64,000 bases of DNA from Adiantum capillus-veneris (taxonomy: Eukaryota; Streptophyta; Polypodiopsida; Polypodiales; Pteridaceae). Positions 1 to 11,289 of this stretch are shown here, piece after piece; position 1 is the stretch's first letter; every line of letters begins with the position of its first letter. The stretch lies in contig CM043953.1 of NCBI GenBank assembly GCA_014529385.2, forward strand, positions 74,384,872-74,448,871, given 5' to 3'. The notes beneath the pieces were generated by a model, which saw only the letters and a program-made list of their open reading frames with translations, did not search any database and was not told the origin of the DNA. Both the position numbers and the translations under genes were made by a program.

Positions 1-239
1 CCCTACTGTGGCCGGTCTGCTAACTTAACCAATATTCTAGCTTTTTCTCCCTTGGCACTTCCCCACATTAAATGATCAGTTTAATATGAGAAAATCATTT
101 AGGAGAATTAGATATTGATTATTATGACACTAAGTAATTGATTGTCTACACAACTTATCATGATTACATGTCAGTATGTCTAGTAATCATATTCTTTGTA
201 CTATTTCCTTGCAACTTCTACACTCATGTTATTGATCGT

Positions 240-1193
240 TCATGGAAACAGTGAGTGGATGGAAAATTGGAGATGATCTTTGACATAAAGCCAAGATATA
301 AACCAAGATCTGACACTTGTTGTAAGATATTCTTGAATCTTAGTAGGATTCTGAGCTTCCTCATTCTTCACTATGCTGGAACTGCCTTTAGGATTCCTTA
401 GTCGCTTGTACTTTGAGTCATCCAATACAACTATGGACACAAGAGTGTACTAGTAACTTGTCTCTCAGAAGCCAGATAGCTTCTTGCAAAATATAGGCTT
501 ACCATAGTGTAGTTCAAATCTCTTTTCTCTCATGCAATTATCCTCCTTGAACCTAGGAAAGTGCAAAGAGAAGCAATTTTTCAACAGTTTTTGTGTGCTT
601 TCTTTCTCATATCTCATGTCCACACAAACACATCAAAGTGCTCAAGGCACCAATCCAACAAGGAATGTGCATCCCTTTTGAACTCAATTGTCTCCCTTGT
701 AGTAACATCAAAATTGTGATCTAATCCCAATATAAAGGTGCATCTTTACGGTGCTTTGCTATCTATTGAAGTCTCAATAGGACACCATTAATATGGAGGA
801 TTACAACTGGCTTTGACTCAAGCAATGTATTATTTCGATCTTTCCGTGGATAATACATCGTCCCATCCTTGCGCTTTACATATCCATTGGACCCAGATGC
901 ATCACCACTTGCACCACCTGCATCACTATTTGCAACACTCCCAGATGCATCGCCAACTGCATCACCCCCATAGGCATCACCACCTCCATCACCATCTACA
1001 CCACCTACATCACCATCACTCCCAGATGCATCACCATCTAGTTTATCACTAATATCCATAGATGCATCATCATTGTCCTCAATAGCTTCATACTTTCCAG
1101 TAGCAAAAGCTTTAATTTTCTACAATAACTCACATGTACTGATGAAATTTAACCCATAACCCAACTCACTGAGTGCCTTTTGTAGTGAAGAAA
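240..1193 (-). pseudogene. FCP1/NIF-like (HAD) phosphatase gene remnant, host gene
   Basis: Read on the minus strand, several blocks match the order of an FCP1/NIF phosphatase domain. KPVVILHINGVLL (763-813) sits where these proteins have a K-x-LLVLDLNG-type catalytic motif, but the nucleophile Asp is His. WCLEHFDVFVWT (about 617-655) matches the FLxFCxExFEVxVWSS block. GKPIFCKKLSGF (about 475-512) and VVLDDSKYKRLRNP (about 392-437) match the later K-x-L and LLIDDSPYKALxNP blocks. The blocks lie in different frames, and a TGA follows the VWT block, so the copy is broken. An acidic Asp/Gly-repeat region and LQKALSELGYGL precede the domain. The gene runs straight into the Gypsy-1 LTR at 1194, so its 5' part was cut off by that insertion and probably resumes beyond 14010. 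Family assignment is from motif order only; no search was run. Confidence 0.5.
890..1036 (-). repeat. Asp/Gly/Ser-coding short tandem repeat in the phosphatase-like gene
   Basis: A degenerate array of about 9-15 bp units built on GCATCACCA (plus strand). On the minus strand it encodes GDASG, GDGGG and GDAVG motifs. It is an acidic, low-complexity linker between the N-terminal part and the phosphatase-like domain. The plus-strand His-rich reading of the same DNA is a shadow. Confidence 0.7.
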
Positions 1194-2117
1194 TGTTAAC
1201 TAAGTCAATGTCAGTTAAGAAGAGCTACTAAAGTGCGAGGACGTACGGATGCACATCGAAGATCAACAGAAAGAAGCAGTAAAGATTGGAGTTACACATT
1301 TTTCACATTTTCTCAAAATGGTCATGTATTGTAAATTCTTGATTTATTTCAAGCCATTGTAATATTTTAATGTGTTATGGGCTCAATGGGAGTTCCAAAC
1401 TGTAAAGGACAGGTCAGTTAGTGTGCCTAGGTAGTAGATTCAGTAAATGGTGGAGCCCTAAAGGCCTTGGGTGCCCAGACATTGCATAATTTTACCCTAG
1501 GTATATAAGACAGTGTGTAAAAGAAATTAGGGTTCTCAAGCTCATTACGGTTGAGAGCACTCTTTGGTGAGAGCTCTTGAGGTGTGTGGCTATGGAGTCC
1601 TTGAGCTTCTCCTTGTTCATGTGACTTGATTAACACTAATCCATGCTTAATTCTCTTTCACTATGACTCTCTCATGCTTCTTGTGATTGCCTATGATGCT
1701 TTGATTAGCTAGATCTTAACTGATTAGTGGTTAATCCCGCTCTAATCTTGTGTGATTATCCTCTCTTGCTTGTGTGTGCATGTAGGTTTGATTGGAGTGT
1801 GGTGCTTAATAGATCTATGTGTGTGTGCTTGCGATTAGTGTGTTGCATGATAGGATTAGTGTTGTGTGCGTCTTGGAATTGTTAGTGTGTGTGATTGGGT
1901 TGATTGGAGGTGAAGAGAAGTGGATGTGGAGATTGCCCTTCATTGTGGCTTAGCTCCTCCATAGGCCGAGAAGCTCACTTCGTAGAGTCACCATTCGTGT
2001 TGCCATGATTAGCTCACTAACCGTGTGAGTGTTTCCATGCCCTAGCCGGGTAGCTCATCCCTCCGGATTGATAATTTTGTTAGTCATTGGAGCTATGCAA
2101 TGATGGGACCCCCAACA
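1194..2117 (+). repeat. Gypsy-1 5' LTR
   Basis: Starts TGTTAAC and ends CCCAACA directly before the primer-binding site. It aligns along its whole length with 13076-14010 in the same orientation. It contains a TATATAA box (1502-1508). Confidence 0.9.
1502..1508 (+). promoter_or_regulatory. TATA box in Gypsy-1 5' LTR
   Basis: TATATAA lies about 310 bp into the LTR, at the usual position for the U3/R transition. It is the likely start signal for the element transcript. No other promoter element was recognised. Confidence 0.5.
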
Positions 2118-2119
2118 TT

Positions 2120-2137
2120 TGGCACTGTTGCCAGGGA
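2120..2137 (+). other. Gypsy-1 primer-binding site, tRNA-Asp type
   Basis: TGGCACTGTTGCCAGGGA begins 2 bp after the LTR end. It corresponds to the plant Gypsy site TGGCGCCGTTGCCGGGGA, complementary to the 3' end of tRNA-Asp. All three differences are at CpG positions (CG to CA or TG). Confidence 0.8.
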
Positions 2138-3790
2138 CGATGGCCTACGCTAGTGTAATTGTGGCATAATCGGATGTGTTTCCTCACTAATTTCACTTGT
2201 GTGTTTATGGTTTTGTGGATTTTGGATGTGTGTGCATGAAGCAATGTGTTCATAATTCCCTAATTTGTCACTGTATCTTGCCAATTGTGTGTTTACACAC
2301 TCTAATTTCATACTAACCCCTTGCTAATTTGACTAATTTTTCTAGCTTATGAACTAATTTGCTATGAAGGATTGGAGCTTTCAACCGTTCAATCGATCTT
2401 CAATGGAAAGGTAATCAAGGTGGTATTCTCAACCTCCCTAAAATCTAAAGATGTGCAGAATTGTGTAGAGACTCCACCATGATGCAATGTAATGTCAATG
2501 CCATGTTGTTGCAATGCAATGTTGATGCTATGTTGCTATGAAATTTTTTGAATTGTTCGTTTTCATGCCGTCGTAATGCCGAAATTTTTCAGATTTGGTG
2601 GTGTATGAAACTGACAAGTTCAATTGTTAATTGGTGAATGTGTGTTGTTAATTGTGTGCTTAATTGATCTAATTGCATGCTTGAATGGTCAATTTCAAGT
2701 GTGTGTGTACTAAAATCAAGTGTGTGTGCATTCTAATTGAGTGTATGTATGCCGAATGTTAGGTATGTGTGCACTATTTTGCCTTTGTTTGTGCACCTAA
2801 AAATCAATGTGTGCTTAATGATTTTTCAATTGTGATGATTGATTTGCGTTGTGATCATGCCCAACTAATGATTTGTGAAATCACATTGCAATTCCGACAA
2901 GATTAACCCTTTTGTATGTGCACCTAAAGATTGATAAAAACTGCCAACTTTATTAGTGTGTGTGCCTAAAAAGTGTTAAATTTTCATGATTGATTCAATT
3001 TTTGATTGCATATTTGATGTGTGTAATGGTTAATTGCTACGTTTTTTTAGCTCAAAACAAGGATTCACACACTCCAATGGCGTCGAATTTTGACCTAATT
3101 TTGTCGCTAATTTTGCCGGTTTAATTTCTTAGTCTTGATTTTATTGATCAAATTAATTGACAATTGAAGTGATGTGGTTTTTATGATTTTGTTTGGCTGC
3201 ACTAATCCCCTATGTGTGGAGAATGTTTAGAAAATTTTTGGGTATTTTTTGGATAATTTTTATAAAATTTTGGTAAATTTTTACTAGTTTTTGCTTAATT
3301 CCATAAAAATTTGATATCTTGCGATCTTTACGAGCTGTTTTGAATGTGTGTTTACGACTTGATTTGAGCGCATTTGGGCTTTTGTTCGTCAAATTTTGAG
3401 CATTTTACTATTTTCAAGGGTCGGGTTGATGATTTTGTCGAAATTAGTTTTTTCGGTAAAAACTGCTATTTTTGGTGTGCTTTTGCGTGTCGAAAGTGTT
3501 CGATTGTGATTGCAGATGATCTTCTAAGATTTCTAGAAATTTTCAGGAATTTTTTGGATTTTTTTGGCGATTGTTGGGATTTTCGAGTGAATTTTAGCAT
3601 TTTTGGCTAATTTTGGGCATTTTGGACGTTTGGAAAAAAAATTTCAATAAAAAGCGGGTTTTGAGTTCGATGTTAGTGCCTTGCGGTGCATAAAATACCT
3701 TGGTGAATAGATCTTTAGGGTCTGCTCGGATAATTTTTGCCGACATTAAAATTCTCTTCTTCTTCTTTCCTCTCCGTGTGAACTCAACCC
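2138..3790 (+). other. Gypsy-1 untranslated leader, no gene seen
   Basis: AT-rich leader with frequent GTGTGTG runs and no convincing coding signal on either strand. Short ORFs here have no recognisable domain. Confidence 0.6.
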
Positions 3791-3791
3791 A

Positions 3792-3796
<5 letters not shown>

Positions 3797-3847
<51 letters not shown>

Positions 3848-3897
3848 CCCACCCCCTCCCCAATCTGATTATTAACATTCTCTCACCTCCCCTCTCA

Positions 3898-3940
<43 letters not shown>

Positions 3941-4217
3941 CCCTCTCTCAGAAAGAGCGATTATTAATCCCCTCACTCTAACCCCCTCACCCTCACTCTA
4001 ACTCTCACTCTCTCTCTAGTGTCACCTTTCCTTTTGTCGTTTTCCACACACACACACAACCCTCCCTGCCTTTCAGCGCTAGCAACACAGCAACACACAC
4101 ACACACACAACCGCCAGGCTCGGGAAGTCCTTTTCCCCTCTCTGTCTCACTCTCCCGCGTGCTCTCTCTCTCTAGTCTCTTGTCACTGCCCGCCAGAGGC
4201 TGCCACATCATCTCGCC

Positions 4218-4289
<72 letters not shown>

Positions 4290-4332
4290 TGTGGAGCGTG
4301 CTGCCACACGCGTGTACTGCCCACTGTTAGCG

Positions 4333-4429
<97 letters not shown>

Positions 4430-4430
4430 T
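3797..4430 (+). repeat. Cluster of (CT)n microsatellites in Gypsy-1 leader
   Basis: Four long (CT)n runs at about 3797-3844, 3900-3937, 4219-4287 and 4334-4428, plus short (CA)n runs near 4047-4110. The Leu-Ser and Arg-Glu repeat ORFs across this stretch are microsatellite artefacts. Confidence 0.95.
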
Positions 4431-4639
4431 TACTGACCGCCACGCAGTCAGCGCCTGCCAGGCCCATCCCTCTCTCTCTTCTCATCTGCTTGCGTGCCAT
4501 CTCACTGTCCTGCCCCTCCCACGCGCGCGCCATTAGTTTAGCGCCAACGCCCATGACTGCCCGTTTTCTTTTCCCGTGCTGCTCGGTTGGCCAACGTTGT
4601 CAGCCCGACACAGGTAAGTGACAGGTAAGTTTTTTTTGG

Positions 4640-5090
4640 TTGTTTTGTCAATTTCAATTAAAAAAAGATTTAAAAATCACTTTTTTTTGAAAACAATTAA
4701 AAATCATAAAAATAATTAAAAATCGATAATAACAAATAATTAAAAATCGATAATAACAAAATTTTTAAAAAAGGACTAGAAGATCTCAAAAAAATTTATT
4801 CAAAAAAAAAACCTTATAAAAAATAAAAAAAGATTTTAAAAAATTACAAAAAACAAAAAATAAAAAACATACAAAATTCACAAAAAAAGAAAAAACTCAT
4901 AGAAATTCATTAAAAAATAAAAAATTCACAGATAAGTCACAAAAATGATATAAAATTCCTAAAATGTAAAAGAAAATTCAAAAATAACACAAATAAATAA
5001 AAAAATTTATAAAAATATTCATAAAATTTCAAAACAAATTCATAAAAAAATTATAAAAATATTCATAAAATTGCAAAACCACTTTACGTG
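4640..5090 (+). repeat. A-rich low-complexity tract in Gypsy-1
   Basis: About 450 bp dominated by A-runs with ATTCATAAAA-like and CACAAAA-like repeats. It resembles a second tract at 6940-7180. The two bracket the pol remnant. No genes. Confidence 0.8.
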
Positions 5091-5119
5091 TTGGTAACTA
5101 AAATTGAGTGGGCAGATGA

Positions 5120-5910
5120 GTGCGAGAAAGCTTTTTAAACTTTGAAGCAAAGATTGATATCTTCTCCATTTTGAAGGCTCCGGATTGGGAAAAGATATTC
5201 CACATCCACATAGATGCATCAACATATGCTATAGGATGCATACTTGCACAACCTGGAGAAAACAACATGGATTTTTCAATTAGTTACTCCAGTAGACAAC
5301 TAAACAGTGTAGAGAAGAATTACACAACAACTGAAAGGGAGGGTTTGGGTATGATCTATGCTGTGAAAAAGTTTAGACATTACCTACTTTCCAATAAATT
5401 TGTATTCGTCGTTGATCACCAAGCACTGCTGTACTTGGTAAACAAACCTTGCAGTACGGGGCGGATTGTACAGTGGTTCATCATACTGCTTGAGTTTGAC
5501 TTCACGATTGTAGTAAAAAAAGGAACTACGCACCAAAGAGCGGATCATTTATATCTAGAATGGTGCATGGAGAAAACCCTATAGGAGTTCATGATGATTT
5601 GCCAGATGCATATCTCTTCAACATAGAAATGGTTCCAAGATGGAGTGAGGATGTAATTCCTTTGTTGACTATTGGGTCATTGAATTTGACAAGACAACCA
5701 TCTACCATTGGAGCATCTAGATCATTGGTAATGCTGGCTGGAAGGCTATACAAACAGGGATCGGATCAAATCCTTAGGCTTTGTGTTGAATCAAGTGAAC
5801 AGGACTTGTATCTACACCAGTCTCATGTACAAACAACGGGGATTCACAATGGGCATGCACAGACGTATCAAAGATTGATAAGAATGGATGTATATTGGCC
5901 AAAAATGCAA
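5120..5910 (+). pseudogene. Gypsy-1 pol remnant: RNase H and integrase N-terminal region
   Basis: Contains Ty3/Gypsy RNase H signatures: IHIDASTYAIGCILAQPG, YSSRQLNSVEKNYTTTERE and FVVDHQALLYLVNKP. An integrase N-terminal zinc-like segment, IHNGHAQTYQRL...YWPKM, follows at about 5835-5910. Together these mark the end of reverse transcriptase/RNase H and the start of integrase. The upstream reverse-transcriptase palm is not recognisable. It is a broken fossil piece, closely similar to the Gypsy-2 RNase H (44023-44258), so the two elements belong to related lineages. Confidence 0.8.
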
Positions 5911-6079
5911 TAAAGTGTTCATAAGCATATCAAATCATGTATTATCTACACTTTTCAAAAGCCTATAGAACACGCGACTCTATTCAAATTATCTGTAGCA
6001 CCCAGATGGAGTAACTACATTGTAGAATACCTCACCATCGGAATACTGCCTGAAGGGGATGAGTAGATCACGTATCAAA

Positions 6080-6489
6080 ACGATCACGAAATAGGTAGAA
6101 AACTATGTATTGATTGAGGACAATCTTTACAAGAGGGGAAAGCACGTGGAGGACATTTCTCAGCTGACAAAACGGCAAAAACAATTCTTATTGCTAGCAT
6201 ATGGTGGCCTACACTATTCATGGACGCCGAAGAGTGTGTGAAATGATGTGATGATTGCCAGAGGACAAAGATTCCTAGAGCACGAGATGACATGCCCTTC
6301 AGACCAGTGATGGGGGCAAGAGCGTTTGTAAAATGGGGAATAGATTTTGTAGAACCAATTGCGCCTCCTAGATATAACACGCACGCTCAATACATTATTG
6401 TGACAACAGATTATCTAACAAAGTGGGTTGAAGCGAAAGCAACAACCAAAAATGATGCAAAAATGACAGCACAGTTTTTGTATCATTAG
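6080..6489 (+). pseudogene. Gypsy-1 integrase remnant (zinc region and start of DDE core)
   Basis: Encodes GGHFSADKTAKTIL and IWWPTLF of the integrase N-terminal zinc region, then a CDDCQ pair. FVKWGIDFVEP and IIVTTDYLTKWVEAKA follow from the catalytic core around its first Asp. This second zinc-type segment follows a similar one at about 5835-5910. The rest of the core and the C-terminal domain are not seen. Broken fossil. Confidence 0.75.
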
Positions 6490-6939
6490 GAGAAAGTTGG
6501 ACTCACTTTTGGGCCTTTCAGTTCTAGAGAGAGAGAGTGGCGCTCGACCAATGAGGAAGAGGCTAACGTTACGTTGAAAATCGACATTTTGGAGTCAAGC
6601 TCTTTTAAAAAAAAGGGAGGAAATTTTATTTTGGTTCATCAAATTGCACAATTTCACGCTTTCAAGGCATAAATGCCGTAAGTCGTACTAACTATGTACC
6701 AAGGAATTTCAGAACTTTCATTGAAGACTCTATCTAGTACTTTGTTCCCGCCCAAATATGACTAAATGAGTAGCTCTACTTCCCTCTCAAAACTTCTTCC
6801 CTTTTTTATATTTGCGCTAACCTTTCTGTGTATTCATTCTACTGCACACCATCTCTACTTCTCGAAGGCCTAGCACTACCATTGACTCGGTTAGCATTTT
6901 TAACAGTTATACTACAGACGATCAATCATGGATTCCACG

Positions 6940-7180
6940 GAAAAAGTTAGAAAATTCACAATTGTTTTTTAGAAAATTACCAAAAAATTCACAAATTCAC
7001 AAAAAAATTAATCAAAAATCAAAACTTTTTTAAAAAAATCATAAAAAATCATAAAAATACTAAAAATCTTAGAAAGTTTAAAATTTTATAAACAAATTAA
7101 GAAAAATAACAAGAAAGTTGTCAAAAGTGCCAAAAAAAGCCAAAAAGGCCCAAAAAAGAAAAAAAAAAAGCAATGTTGAG
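6940..7180 (+). repeat. A-rich low-complexity tract after Gypsy-1 integrase
   Basis: Runs of A with TTCACAAAAA and ATCATAAAAA repeats, similar in make-up to 4640-5090. It separates the integrase remnant from the downstream coding region. Confidence 0.75.
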
Positions 7181-7578
7181 AAAAATCACATGCGAGCAAA
7201 TCAAAAGCCCAAAAAGGCAAAGCCGAGAAGTGTACCGCAAAAATGAACCAGAGATCAGCTGAAAAAAGAGAGCGAAAAGATCAACTCGAAGCCGTGAGCG
7301 GTAGACAAATTTCTAAATTTGTCAAAATCAAGCCGAAAATCGACCAATCACGGTGGATTACATATTAAACTGTTTAAGGCCAAGGTTTTCATCGTTTCAA
7401 AAGGTTGCAATCAATTCTGACACAGTTGAGCTAGAGTTAATAAACTCATGTGAGTCTGAAGAGCAATCAATTGCAAAAGTGCTTTGGCACAAGCAATTTT
7501 ATCAAAACCGAGCAGGAGAAAGTCTGCTAATCAACACCAAAATCTGCCAAATTTTTTTTTTTTACAGAACCAACCGAC

Positions 7579-8493
7579 ATGGACTCAAACCGAGCCGAGA
7601 GTTCAAGTACAAACGAGCAAGCTAGTAGCAGTGGCAACACATGCACAACTGCAACAGAGCAGATTTTACAGCTATATGGCTACAATGGAGATAAAGTCTT
7701 ATATGCAGATTCAGAAGGCCATAGATACTTCATGAGCAGCAAAAGCAGCACAGGATCCAAGATCCTCTTGATCAGAGTAAAACCAAATTCAAAGAACTCC
7801 AAGATGTTCAGAGACTTCAGTGGAGCCAGGTATTGCAAGCTCAAAGGCGAGGTGCCGACAGAAGTTCAGAAAGTCAACCCAAGTGTTTATCCAAAAATAT
7901 GCACAAGCCAGCAAAACATACAGTTGATGCATATGCAATCAGGATCATTGTACATGAATTACAGTGGTCAGATCTATAGTCGAGAGCCAAAATTGCAAGC
8001 TCCAACTGATCAACCAATAGAAGCCAGTCTAATAGGAGAACCAAGTCAAAGACGGTACAAAGGTCAAGATGGAGCATTCTATAGCTTGATGCTCACTGTT
8101 TTAAAAGAAGACGCCGACAACTTGACAAGAACAGAAACAAAAACTTCTCAGCTAGAGCTTGACATGGCAGAGCCAGTTGAAATACCACCAGTCATGGCGT
8201 ATTGCTCAGATTGTGGAGGAAAAGGTGGGCATTTTTTTGAAGTTTGTCCCAAGAAATCCAGACAACAAGGACACATCAACTGCCAAGCAAGATACATAGA
8301 AAATTGGAAATGCAAATCTCGAGATGTAAGCACATTTAACTCGTTACTTTTAATGCAATCAGATGATTGTACATTACCATTAGAAGCACCAGTAAAAGCA
8401 CTGCAAATTCAAAATCAGCATAAAGATGCACAGGCACCTGAAAAGCTTAAAATTGATTCTTTGAACAACAAATTTGTGCATGAATTTGGTTAA
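7579..8493 (+). pseudogene. Gypsy-1 post-integrase ORF piece with zinc-knuckle-like motif
   Basis: The largest open piece (304 codons) of a long coding-like region downstream of integrase. It begins after a T-run with a Ser/Thr-rich N-terminus. It then shows repeated short aromatic motifs: VLYADSEGHRYF, LYMNYSGQIY and RYKGQDGAFYSL. CSDCGGKGGHFFEVC (about 8209-8253) resembles a CCHC zinc knuckle with one extra residue before the His. A zinc knuckle suggests nucleic-acid binding, normally a gag feature, but here it lies 3' of pol. Not recognised as any named protein. It is read as part of Gypsy-1 because it lies between intact-looking LTR ends; an unrelated nested sequence is not excluded. Confidence 0.5.
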
Positions 8494-8945
8494 GGGTTTG
8501 AGATATCACTGAATGTTGAAAAGACTATTAGGTTTGCAAATGATTCTGCATTCCCTGCCATAAGTGTGCAATCATTTACGAGTCTAAGGGACACATCAAA
8601 CAGAATGTTGTTAGCTTTGTATGGTACACATAATTCATATGCACACTATGTAGACCAAAAAAGAAAACTGTACAAAAAGGATCAACCAGTGTTTGGACGG
8701 CCCCCATACTAGCTCTTAGAAGTGTGTCCAGTGATAGATTAGAAAGGATGGTTCATTTCAAAGGAAAGAATCTATTATAACCCATCCTCTCTAGAGATGA
8801 AGGATATTAACCAAGTGACCCAGAAATCTGTTCAGAGCCAAACTCTCCTCCATCAAAAATCAAGCTTCGATGTTGTAACCCAACGAGCATATACTTTGAC
8901 CAAAACAATCGTAGAAATAGACGAGAGTTTAGCATTTATGATGTC

Positions 8946-10275
8946 TTGGGTCCTGAAACCACAGAAGCCCATATCATAGGAGACCCATGGGATAGAGAAT
9001 ATCAGGGCAAAGAGAATTCTATCTACAGCTTGACCTGGGAAATAATTTGTCATGTTTCAAGAAGATATATAGGAAACTATGCAGAAGGTTTACAGATGCC
9101 AAACATCAACAATGCTACCCAAATTGTACCTTCATAGTCCCAAAGGTGAGACTAAACCAGAGCCAAACAATTTGAACTCTTACAATGAAGCAGGCTATGG
9201 TGATCACCCTAGGAAGGGGGGAGCTGTAAATCCATCAAGCTCGGCTTATGTACCAGGAAATGCTACACCACTTAGAAGCCCTAGGGCTTCTAGCCAACAA
9301 ACTCCTTCAAAGAAAAAACCATTGAAAGATCATATGGTTGTTGGAAGTTTCCAATTGACCAAGGTTCCCTCAGAATCTGCAGACAAATGCTTATATGAAG
9401 ATCATCAGAGACAAAAGTTTCAGCTGATCTCCACAAGTCAAAGCCAAAAGATGACAAATCCAATAGTGTTCAAACAATTACATGTGACCAAGCTCACATA
9501 TGCATATCAAGATGCACATGGTAACAAATATCAGCGAGATCATGACCTTGTACAAACCCCTATGGATGGCACGACTAAAGTCCAGGACTATTTGAAGATG
9601 ATGCAAAGCCTCAAGATGCCAGAACAGGTGACAAAAAAGTCAAAGTCAATGGGAGCTAAAGTCTAGAAAGCTACACAAAGGTCACCACCAAAATCTCCTC
9701 CAAAGAGACAGATTCTGCCAGAAAGTACAATGGATCTTCTAAGATCAAAGGTTACTCAGCTTCAAACAGACAATGCTCTTCAGTTGCAGACAAAAAGTGA
9801 AATATTACAACCAATGGAGCCAACATCAATTGAAGCAGGTGGTCAAAGCAAAGAAGTTGAAGATAAAGCTAAACCAAAGGATGCTGCCACAACAAAAGCA
9901 CTCAATACAAAAAAAGATCGCGAGACAATGAAGTGCAACATTATTGGTGAAAACGAAGAACAGCTGTCAAGTGAAGTAAAGCTAGATTTTCAGCTAGACA
10001 AGAATCTCATGTCTTTTTGCACTTGGAAAAAATGTGGCCAACCACAGCTAGAAGATGCTCTTGAATTTGTGAGCATATCTGGAGGCAAACGAGCAGAATG
10101 CTGGGGAGTCTTCTCCACCACCATTGAAGTAAGTTTACAGAACATTACTGCTCAATTCCGTGATCACAACAAAAAATATGCCAAAGGACATCATAATGGG
10201 AAAGACAATGTCTCAGAAGATGTTAGAGATACAGAATTCAATGAAGATGCAGTCTTCAAAGACAACAAAGAATAA
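8946..10275 (+). pseudogene. Gypsy-1 post-integrase coding-like pieces
   Basis: Several overlapping open pieces continue the coding bias of the previous feature. They contain the same aromatic pattern (REYQGKENSIYSL, about 8996-9036; YAYQDAHGNKYQR, about 9502-9540). The later part is Lys/Gln/Thr-rich, with EDKAKPKDAATTKA-type composition, like a linker. No known domain is recognised. Fossil; frame breaks are present. Confidence 0.4.
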
Positions 10276-11050
10276 AGACCAAGACTGGTCACCCACGGAC
10301 GACAGCACAAGGTCCTCAAGCACAATTAAAATGGAGACTTATATCAAAGTAGATCTTATTGAAGATGATTCATCTCCATTACTCAGAACTTCAGAAGAGC
10401 TTAAAGCAAATCGGGCAATAGCAAGTGCAGATCAAACAGAGCAAAGAGAAACCACGAAAGCTATTGAGCAGAGATTTCCACCAAAGCCAAAAGTTAGGAA
10501 GAACGGGGTTGCAAACAATCAAGAAGCAATAGGAATTCCAAAGATCAATCACTCATGGATAGTCAAATCAACTTATAAAAGTCAGATTGGAAAACAAAGT
10601 CTCAAGCTACCCTCCATAGAGACACAGTTAGATCAAGATGAGACCATGACAAAAGCTGGACAAAAATCTTCAATAGAACCAACAATGAGAATAGCTATAG
10701 TTCTCAACGGTACAAAAGGAGCAAGTGTCAGATGCAATGCTCTACTAGATAAAGAAGCAAAGTACATTATGGTTGCAGACAACATTCATAGCATTCTAGA
10801 GATTACTCCATGTAAACAAGATAGCAAAACAATGCGAGGTTTGCATACAAGTCAAAAAGAAATGATTGCTACCCTTAGCATCCAAAATCATGAAGACCAG
10901 GTAAAGTTTCAAGTGAATCCTTCAAAGGAAATGCTTGTAGATGTCATCCTTGGACATCAGTGGTTAGACCAACACAAGGCCTACAAAGAAGATAAAATTC
11001 TAATACTCTCTTTTCCAAGAGGTAGCCAACACAATTATAGGTACTGTTAA
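10160..11050 (+). pseudogene. Gypsy-1 retropepsin-like segment downstream of integrase
   Basis: The C-terminal third of this open piece reads VRCNALLDKEAKYIMVADNI and later VDVILGHQWLDQHKAY. This follows the order of plant retropepsin-like domains: an ALxDSGA-type flap-proximal Asp, then DVILGMDWLxxH. The usual DSG triplet reads DKE, so catalytic function is doubtful. The N-terminal two thirds are polar and unrecognised. In ordinary Gypsy elements the protease lies before RT; here the segment lies about 4 kb after integrase. Fossil. Confidence 0.45.
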
Positions 11051-11289
11051 TGCTAGATTCAGAGTTGCAGAAGTCACAAGAATCAAAGACAAATCTTACA
11101 AACAAAGGTAAAGCTAAAGTGGACCCTCCACTGATTAGCAAAGAAGGTGTGATAGCATATGCCTCTACATCAAAGAACCCTCATGGATCAGCCTCTTCAA
11201 GCAATTCAGGCTTTCAAAACTTCAAGTCAACTACTGACCCAACTGAAACCTCTAAGGAGACACCCAAAAAAGCAAAGATATATTAGCCA

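Noticed and set aside
813-1052. His-rich plus-strand ORF
   Set aside because: Reverse reading of the Asp/Gly-coding repeat of the minus-strand phosphatase-like gene.
4159-4554. Long Leu-Ser and Arg-Glu repeat ORFs on both strands
   Set aside because: They are translations of (CT)n runs; no other coding evidence.
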